Positions 15,078 to 19,667 of a DNA stretch of 19,667 nucleotides are shown one piece after another. Position numbers and translations under genes: made by a program. Every line of letters starts with the position of its first letter. Positions within the stretch are counted from its first letter, which is position 1. The notes beneath the pieces are model-generated. The model was given only the letters and a program-made list of their open reading frames with translations. It was not told where the DNA came from and did not search any database. The DNA lies in assembly GCA_039197065.1 (NCBI GenBank), contig JBCCUL010000029.1:1-19667 (forward strand). Reading direction: 5' to 3'. Source of the stretch: JANQPX01 sp039197065. Its GTDB lineage: Bacteria > Pseudomonadota > Alphaproteobacteria > Geminicoccales > Geminicoccaceae.

Positions 15078-16343
15078 ATGACGGTCCTTCTCGGCGCCAT
15101 CGCTGACGACTTCACGGGCGCCACCGACCTCGCCAATACGCTGGTCAGTCAGGGCATGCGCACCGTTCAGACGATCGGCGTCCCGGAGGCCGATCTCGAC
15201 CTTCGTGATATCGACGCCGTTGTCGTCGCGCTCAAGTCCCGCACCAGCCCGGTCGCCGATGCCGTCGCCGCGTCGCTGCAGGCGCTCGCCTGGCTTCGCT
15301 CCATGGACGCGCATCAGATCGTCTTCAAATATTGCTCGACCTTCGATTCGACGCCCAACGGCAATATCGGCCCGGTCAGCGACGCTCTCATGGAGGCGAT
15401 CGGCGCGGAGCTCGCCATCATCTGCCCCGCCTTCCCAGCGGCTGGCCGTCGGGTTTTTCAGGGCCACCTCTTCGTTGGCGCTCAGCTCTTGAGCGACTCG
15501 TCGATGAGGGATCACCCGCTCACGCCCATGCGCGATTCCAATCTCGTAGGGCTGATGACCGCGCAGAGCCGTCGCAAGGTCGGCCTGGTGCCCCATGAGA
15601 TCGTCGCCGCCGGCGTTGAGGCCATGCGGCAGGCCTTCCAGGCCTTGCAGGGGGAAGGTTTCAACTATGCGGTCGTCGATGCGATCGCCGATCACGATCT
15701 CCAGGCCATCGGCACCGCCCTGGCCGATCATCCGCTGATCACCGGCGGTTCGGGCATAGCGCTCGGCCTGCCTCAGAACTTTCGCCATGCCGGTCGTTTG
15801 ACCGATGCCGTGCAGCCAAAAGCACCGGACATTGCCGGAAGAGCGCTGATCCTCGCCGGCAGCTGCTCCGAAGCGACCCGCGCTCAGATCGCGCGGGCTA
15901 AGGCCAAGTGGCCCCATCGCAAGCTTGATGTCGACCGGCTCGCTACGGGTGACCAGGAGATCGAGGAGGTGCTCGCCTGGGCGGCCGGCCATGATGGCCA
16001 GTCGCCGATCCTCATCTATGGCTCGGCCGATCCCCATGAACTTGCGACCACCCAGGCGCGCTACGGCCGGGAGCGTGCAGGCGCCTTGGTCGAAGAGGCG
16101 CTCGGCCGGATTGCCGAGAGGCTCGTGGGCCAGGGCATCCGTCGCCTGATCGTCGCTGGCGGCGAAACCTCGGGCGTCGTCGTGTCCGCACTTGGAGTCC
16201 GCGCTCTGCGCATCTGCGCCGAGATCGCGCCCGGCGTGCCCTGGACGGAGACCCTCGGCGAGCCGGAACTTGCGCTGGCTCTGAAGTCAGGAAATTTCGG
16301 GAGCGAGACCTTTTTCGAGGACGCGTTGAACATGCTGCCGTAA
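15078..16343 (+). CDS. otnK: Four-carbon acid-sugar kinase, OtnK-like (DUF1537 family)
   Basis: 421 residues with both domains of the family. N-terminal: AIADDFTGATDLANTLVSQGM (7-27), then FKYCSTFDSTPNGNIGPVSD (near 89-108) and GHLFVGAQLL with DHPLTPMRDSNLVGLM. C-terminal ATP-binding part: LILAGSCSEATRAQI, VAGGETSG and LKSGNFGSETFF. The KYCSTFDST and HPLTPM motifs are those of 3-oxo-tetronate 4-kinases (OtnK) rather than D-threonate kinases. The expected reaction is ATP-dependent phosphorylation at C4 of a tetronate or 3-oxotetronate. AGGGAGA lies 9 nt before the ATG. The usual partners LtnD/DenD, OtnC, OtnI and PdxA2 are not in the window, so the exact step is unsettled. Confidence 0.88.
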   Translation: MTVLLGAIADDFTGATDLANTLVSQGMRTVQTIGVPEADLDLRDIDAVVVALKSRTSPVADAVAASLQALAWLRSMDAHQIVFKYCSTFDSTPNGNIGPVSDALMEAIGAELAIICPAFPAAGRRVFQGHLFVGAQLLSDSSMRDHPLTPMRDSNLVGLMTAQSRRKVGLVPHEIVAAGVEAMRQAFQALQGEGFNYAVVDAIADHDLQAIGTALADHPLITGGSGIALGLPQNFRHAGRLTDAVQPKAPDIAGRALILAGSCSEATRAQIARAKAKWPHRKLDVDRLATGDQEIEEVLAWAAGHDGQSPILIYGSADPHELATTQARYGRERAGALVEEALGRIAERLVGQGIRRLIVAGGETSGVVVSALGVRALRICAEIAPGVPWTETLGEPELALALKSGNFGSETFFEDALNMLP

Positions 16344-16537
16344 ATGACGCCTCGGACGCTCGGCGTCGATCGCAAGCTGCCCAAGCAGCATGCATAGGGC
16401 GCCTCAGCCGCCAGGTATCGGTTCGAGCGGCGGCGGCGGTAACGCCTTGTCATATTGGTGGCGGTTGCGGTCTCGGTGAGGTGGCGGCTTTCGCTTGCGC
16501 CAACGGCATCTGTTCGCTGCCCGTCTTCTCACCAGCG

Positions 16538-17053
16538 TCAGCTCTCCGCGCGACGGCCGAGATGTTGGCGGAAGGCGCGCTCGAGGTTTTGGGCGGTGTT
16601 GGGGCCGCTCAGGGTGTGGCGGTGCTCGCCGGCGCCATCGAAGAGCAGAAGGGTGACATGCGGGACGCCATGTTTGGCGGCGAAGCGCTGGCCTTTGTCC
16701 TGTCGGATATTGGCGACGAGATACTGCAACTCGCCGTCTTCGAATTGATCGAGGGCTTCCCGCGCTTCCCGCTGCAGGGCCTGGCAGGTCGGGCATTGCG
16801 GATCGTGGATCTGGACGATGGTCGGGATCCCGTTGCCAATCTTGGAAAGATCGCCTTCCTCGATACCTGCTCGAACTTCGGAGACGACATACCAACCCAC
16901 GCCGCCGACGGCGGCAACCGCCAAAGCGCTATTTCCAAACCGGCTGAAGAAACCACGACGGTCGGTCAGATCGTCTTTGTCCTTAGGGCTCACCGCCGAC
17001 TTTTTTTTCGTCTTACCGGCATGTTTTTGCGATCGATTTTTCGCCTTGGTCAC
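16538..17053 (-). CDS. Membrane-anchored thioredoxin-like protein with a CPTC motif
   Basis: 171 residues from a GTG start backed by a strong GGAGGG 8 nt upstream. The N-terminus (1-36) is very rich in Lys and Arg and should stay in the cytoplasm; about 37-60 (FSRFGNSALAVAAVGGVGWY) is a membrane anchor; the rest is a thioredoxin-like domain outside. The redox motif is C87-P-T-C90 in IHDPQCPTCQAL, and the cis-proline equivalent is P131 in HGVPHVTLLLFD. It may reduce or relay electrons to exported proteins. It is divergent from the DsbA-like gene, which suggests a paired role. The partner and substrates are unknown. Confidence 0.75.
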   Translation of the reverse strand: MTKAKNRSQKHAGKTKKKSAVSPKDKDDLTDRRGFFSRFGNSALAVAAVGGVGWYVVSEVRAGIEEGDLSKIGNGIPTIVQIHDPQCPTCQALQREAREALDQFEDGELQYLVANIRQDKGQRFAAKHGVPHVTLLLFDGAGEHRHTLSGPNTAQNLERAFRQHLGRRAES

Positions 17054-17343
17054 GTCTCAAGCCCTCCAGAATGGACATATCTGAAAGCTACAACGAACGA
17101 ATCAGCAAAAAGTTCGCAAAAAATGCGTTTTTCTCGAGAGGTCTCTGTCTGGGTGGCGAATGCTGGCGGATCGTCTCTCGATGTCCGCCATGGCGCGAAG
17201 CTTTCTACTCGCCCCGGCAGCATCCTCAGACGTACCATGAGACTTCGTCGGCATGTGCTGCTGCCTGCACCTGGAACTTTCTTGGCCGTGGTTCGTTTTA
17301 GACAGGTAGCGCAAGAGCGCTCATTCGACCTGCGGAGGAATAG

Positions 17344-17952
17344 ATGCAACGTCTCTCGAGAAGACAGCTGGGTTTTCTGACGATGGGGCTGGTGGCGGCA
17401 GCCGGATCAAGCCGTTCATGGGCCGGCGACGTTGGTGAAACGGCGATCGGCGACCCGAACGCGCCTGTGACGATGATCGAATACTCGTCCTTGTCCTGCC
17501 CTCATTGCGCCAGTTTTCACAACAACACCTACCCGGAGCTGAAAAAGCGTTATATCGACACCGGCAAGGTCCGCATGATCTTTCGCGATTTTCCGTTGAA
17601 CCAGCCAGCCGTCCTGGCCACCGTCATTGCGCATTGCGGGGGATCGGACCGCTATATCGGCTTCATCGATATGATGTTCAAAACCCAGGCGACCTGGGCG
17701 CAATCCCATGATCCGATGTCAGAACTCAAGAAGCTTGCCAGGCTCGGCGGGCTGAGCGAAGAGCGGGTGGATGCCTGTCTGAACGACCAGGATCTCGTCG
17801 ACGGCATCCTGCAGGGGCGACTGGACTGGCAAAAGGAGCATAATGTGCAATCGACGCCGACCTTCGTGATCAATGATGAGGTCTATCCGGGCAACCGCAG
17901 CATCGACGATTTCGCGGCCATCATCGAGCCGCTGATCGGAGGGGCGTCTTAG
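17344..17952 (+). CDS. DsbA-like exported thiol-disulfide oxidoreductase
   Basis: 202 residues. The signal peptide (1-27, cleaved near SWA|GD) carries SRRQLGF, a twin-arginine motif, so Tat export is likely. The active site is C52-P-H-C55 in SLSCPHCASFHN, and the cis-proline is P172 in QSTPTFVIN. An additional cysteine pair (C98, C145) could form a structural disulfide, as in the BdbD/ScoC-type Thioredoxin_4 group. Typical features PVTMIEYSS, RDFPLNQPA and EVYPGNRS are present. It forms or shuffles disulfides in exported proteins. A strong GGAGGAATAG precedes the ATG. No DsbB gene is in view. The head-to-head neighbour is the CPTC protein. Confidence 0.85.
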   Translation: MQRLSRRQLGFLTMGLVAAAGSSRSWAGDVGETAIGDPNAPVTMIEYSSLSCPHCASFHNNTYPELKKRYIDTGKVRMIFRDFPLNQPAVLATVIAHCGGSDRYIGFIDMMFKTQATWAQSHDPMSELKKLARLGGLSEERVDACLNDQDLVDGILQGRLDWQKEHNVQSTPTFVINDEVYPGNRSIDDFAAIIEPLIGGAS

Positions 17953-18000
17953 AGTGAACGCGACGCGACAGATCTCGCTCCCTCGGAGGTGAGACGGCGT

Positions 18001-18107
18001 CTAGAGCTTTTTCCGATCAAGTGGTTCCACTTGATCGATAAGAAAATGCGGTAAAACAATGAGATAGAGCATCTGTTTCGATCGCTTGCGATCGGAAACT
18101 GCTCTAG
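18001..18107. repeat. RIME-like intergenic repeat element, 107 bp
   Basis: Its terminal inverted repeats are CTAGAGC (18001-18007) and GCTCTAG (18101-18107). An 11-bp perfect hairpin (18014-18024 with 18027-18037, TT loop) and a second hairpin (18076-18085 with 18088-18098) lie inside. The termini match the element at 9787-9916, but the interior differs. It lies between the convergent DsbA-like gene and moeA, where its structure may end or stabilise both transcripts. The outermost CTAG supplies the moeA stop codon. Confidence 0.85.
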
Positions 18108-19390
18108 TGGTGCGCTGTCAGTGGCGAAAAGGGAATGAAGTCGCAGGTCTCGTCAGGCTTGATCTCGGTCAGATCAGGTGGGAACACGGCAAATCCGCTA
18201 GCCGAGGCCAGCGTCGAAATCCGCGCTGAAAAACCGGCCTCGGCAACGGACAGGACCGGGATGGCTCCGGCATAATCAACGATCGAAGCCGGACGGAATT
18301 CGACCCTGCCGGGCCGTCGCTTCAAGCTGAAGTCAGCTCTTGCCTGGATACGGATGGGAAGGCTGTCGCTAAATCCGGCACGCCGTCTGAGCGTGCGTGC
18401 GCCAATCAGCGCAAACGTCGTGAATACCGATACTGGGTTGCCGGGCAGACCGAGAAAGATCGCGTCGCCGAGGCGGCCGACGGTAAGCGGCTTGCCGGGC
18501 TTCATCGCGACCTTGATGGCCGCCGATTCCCCACCCAACTGTTCGAACAGTCCAGGCAAGTAGTCTGCATCGCCAACCGACATGCCGCCCGTGGTGATGA
18601 TGACATCAGCGGTCTCAGAGGCTTTGGCAAGTGCGGATTTCAGCCGGGCGACGTCGTCGGGAATAGCGCCATAATCGGTCAGATCGATCCACGGCTTGCT
18701 CAGATCGGCAAGCATGGCGTAGCGGTTCGAATTGTAGATCTGGCCGTCGCCAAGCGGGACTCCTGGTTGCACCAGCTCCGAGCCGGTGCAAATCAGCGTA
18801 ACGTTCAGCCTTCGCCGCACGCAGACCGTGGTCCGGCCGATGGCGGACAGGGCGGCGAGTTCGCGGGCGCCAATCTCGCGTCCGGGGCCGAGCAGCCTGT
18901 CGCCGGGGCGCGCATCTTCGCCTCGGAAACGAATGTTCAGGCCTTCCCTCGGGCGCTCGGTGATGGTGATGGACTGTTTGCCGCGTTCCGCATGTTCCTG
19001 CATCACGACGGCGTCGAAACCGGGAGGGATGGGAGCGCCGGTCATGATGCGGACAGCACCATTATCCGAGATCCCGCCAGGCTGATCGCCGGCCAAGAGG
19101 CAGTCGATGATCGGAAAGGTCCAGGGGCCGTCACCGCCCAGCCTTCCGATCTGGAGGGCGTAGCCGTCCATCGCCGCAGCGTCGAATGGCGGCAGATCGA
19201 TCGTCGCGTCGACCGTCTCGGCAAGCGCTCGTCCCATGCTGTGCTCAAGCGACAGGTCTTCGACGTTTTCGACAGGCTCGGCGACGTCGAGGGCCCGCTG
19301 AATAGCGGTATCGAGCGAAAGGAGTGTTTTGTCCGATGACGAACTGCGAAGGGACGGCTCGTTTTGAAAGACCGGTGATGTCGATGTCAT
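18104..19390 (-). CDS. moeA: Molybdopterin molybdenumtransferase (MoeA)
   Basis: 428 residues, slightly longer than the usual 400-410. It inserts molybdate into adenylated molybdopterin to make molybdenum cofactor in the cytoplasm. Conserved blocks: PPFDAAAMDGYAL (67-79), AVRIMTGAPIPPGFDAVVMQE (111-131), FRGEDARPGD, TGSELVQPG and IYNSNRYAM, ITTGGMSVGDADYL, then VAMKPGKPLTVG and FLGLPGNPVSVFTTF. The first 25 residues (Ser-rich, MTSTSPVFQNEP) precede the normal MoeA start, yet no other start codon lies between. The Shine-Dalgarno is weak. The TAG stop lies in the end of the repeat at 18001-18107. No other Mo-cofactor gene is in the window; its partners may lie beyond the right edge. Confidence 0.93.
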   Translation of the reverse strand: MTSTSPVFQNEPSLRSSSSDKTLLSLDTAIQRALDVAEPVENVEDLSLEHSMGRALAETVDATIDLPPFDAAAMDGYALQIGRLGGDGPWTFPIIDCLLAGDQPGGISDNGAVRIMTGAPIPPGFDAVVMQEHAERGKQSITITERPREGLNIRFRGEDARPGDRLLGPGREIGARELAALSAIGRTTVCVRRRLNVTLICTGSELVQPGVPLGDGQIYNSNRYAMLADLSKPWIDLTDYGAIPDDVARLKSALAKASETADVIITTGGMSVGDADYLPGLFEQLGGESAAIKVAMKPGKPLTVGRLGDAIFLGLPGNPVSVFTTFALIGARTLRRRAGFSDSLPIRIQARADFSLKRRPGRVEFRPASIVDYAGAIPVLSVAEAGFSARISTLASASGFAVFPPDLTEIKPDETCDFIPFSPLTAHH

Positions 19391-19667
19391 GGTTCAATCA
19401 ATCCGGAAACGTGATGTTGACGGAGGAAAACCGGTCAATGATCAGGCAAGAAAAAGCCGGATCCCTGCAGCATCAGTCATTTGGGAGAGCGTAGCTGCAG
19501 AGAACCGGCGTTAGCTTGGGGAGGCGAAGAAACTCCGGGGACGGTCGAAATCGGATGACGTGTTCATACCGCTAGGCTTGGTCGCCGAGCGCATGTTTCG
19601 GTCGGACGGGTAACAGCCCATCGGTCCGATCGAGATCCGCGATCGTTGGGGAGGCGGCATCCAACGC
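19391..19667. other. Region upstream of moeA to the window edge, nothing firm
   Basis: I see no convincing gene. An 81-nt plus-strand frame (19414-19494, MLTEENRSMI and on) has a GGAGGA in front of its internal ATG but is too short to support. CTGCAG occurs twice (near 19466 and 19495). The last 35 nt hold GTTGG and CCAAC inverted copies around an 11-nt loop, perhaps part of a feature beyond the edge. I did not recognise a molybdenum-cofactor riboswitch. Confidence 0.4.

Noticed and set aside
14937..16037. 366-residue minus-strand frame opposite the kinase gene
   Set aside because: Antisense shadow of the otnK-like gene; Arg/Asp/Gly-rich with no domain.
16346..16367. GACGCC/GGCGTC hairpin after the kinase gene as a terminator
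   Set aside because: Weak stem with no U-tract; it may have no role.
19414..19494. 26-codon plus-strand frame upstream of moeA
   Set aside because: Too short, ambiguous start and no recognisable feature; its GGAGGA lies inside the frame.
19391..19667. Molybdenum-cofactor riboswitch upstream of moeA
   Set aside because: I looked for one because of the gene but could not find a matching set of stems on the minus strand.

Overview
The window is about 60% GC and looks like the chromosome of an alphaproteobacterium, most likely a member of the Hyphomicrobiales (Rhizobiales). The support is the rhizobial-type initiator tRNA, palindromic intergenic repeats ending in CTAGAGC/GCTCTAG that resemble the RIME-type elements of that order, a DctPQM TRAP operon, and many solute-binding proteins. 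I cannot name the genus.

Layout. (1) 58-185: an initiator tRNA-Met with its own terminator. (2) 318-7241: a Tc-toxin A-subunit-like protein on the minus strand (C-terminal half only), divergent from a secreted periplasmic-binding/OmpA fusion and an orphan branched-chain-amino-acid-type binding protein. A 13-bp copy of the tRNA 3' end at 7580-7592 raises the possibility that 135-7592 is a small island inserted at the tRNA. (3) 7721-9664: an AraC-family regulator followed by an NmrA-like NAD(P)-binding protein. (4) 9913-16343: a catabolic locus. A divergent intergenic region with repeated operator-like sites separates a TRAP transporter operon (dctP-dctQ-dctM plus a 40-residue membrane protein) from a GntR/FCD regulator, an isopropylmalate/tartrate-dehydrogenase-like enzyme and an OtnK-type four-carbon acid-sugar kinase. 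The simplest reading is uptake and breakdown of a C4 sugar acid (a tetronate or a relative) under GntR control. (5) 16538-17952: two divergent exported thiol-redox proteins, one a membrane-anchored thioredoxin-like protein with CPTC, the other DsbA-like with CPHC and a probable Tat signal. (6) 18104-19390: moeA for molybdenum cofactor synthesis on the minus strand.

Two repeat elements (9787-9916 and 18001-18107) lie between convergent genes. Each supplies the stop codon of the minus-strand gene beside it, and the first carries a 25-bp perfect inverted repeat nested inside it.

The best candidates for something undescribed are the half-length Tc A-like gene and its possible tRNA-bounded island, the dehydrogenase/OtnK pairing that lacks the usual partner enzymes, and the unannotated-size 40-residue protein that ends the TRAP operon. 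I found no CRISPR array, integrase or transposase.
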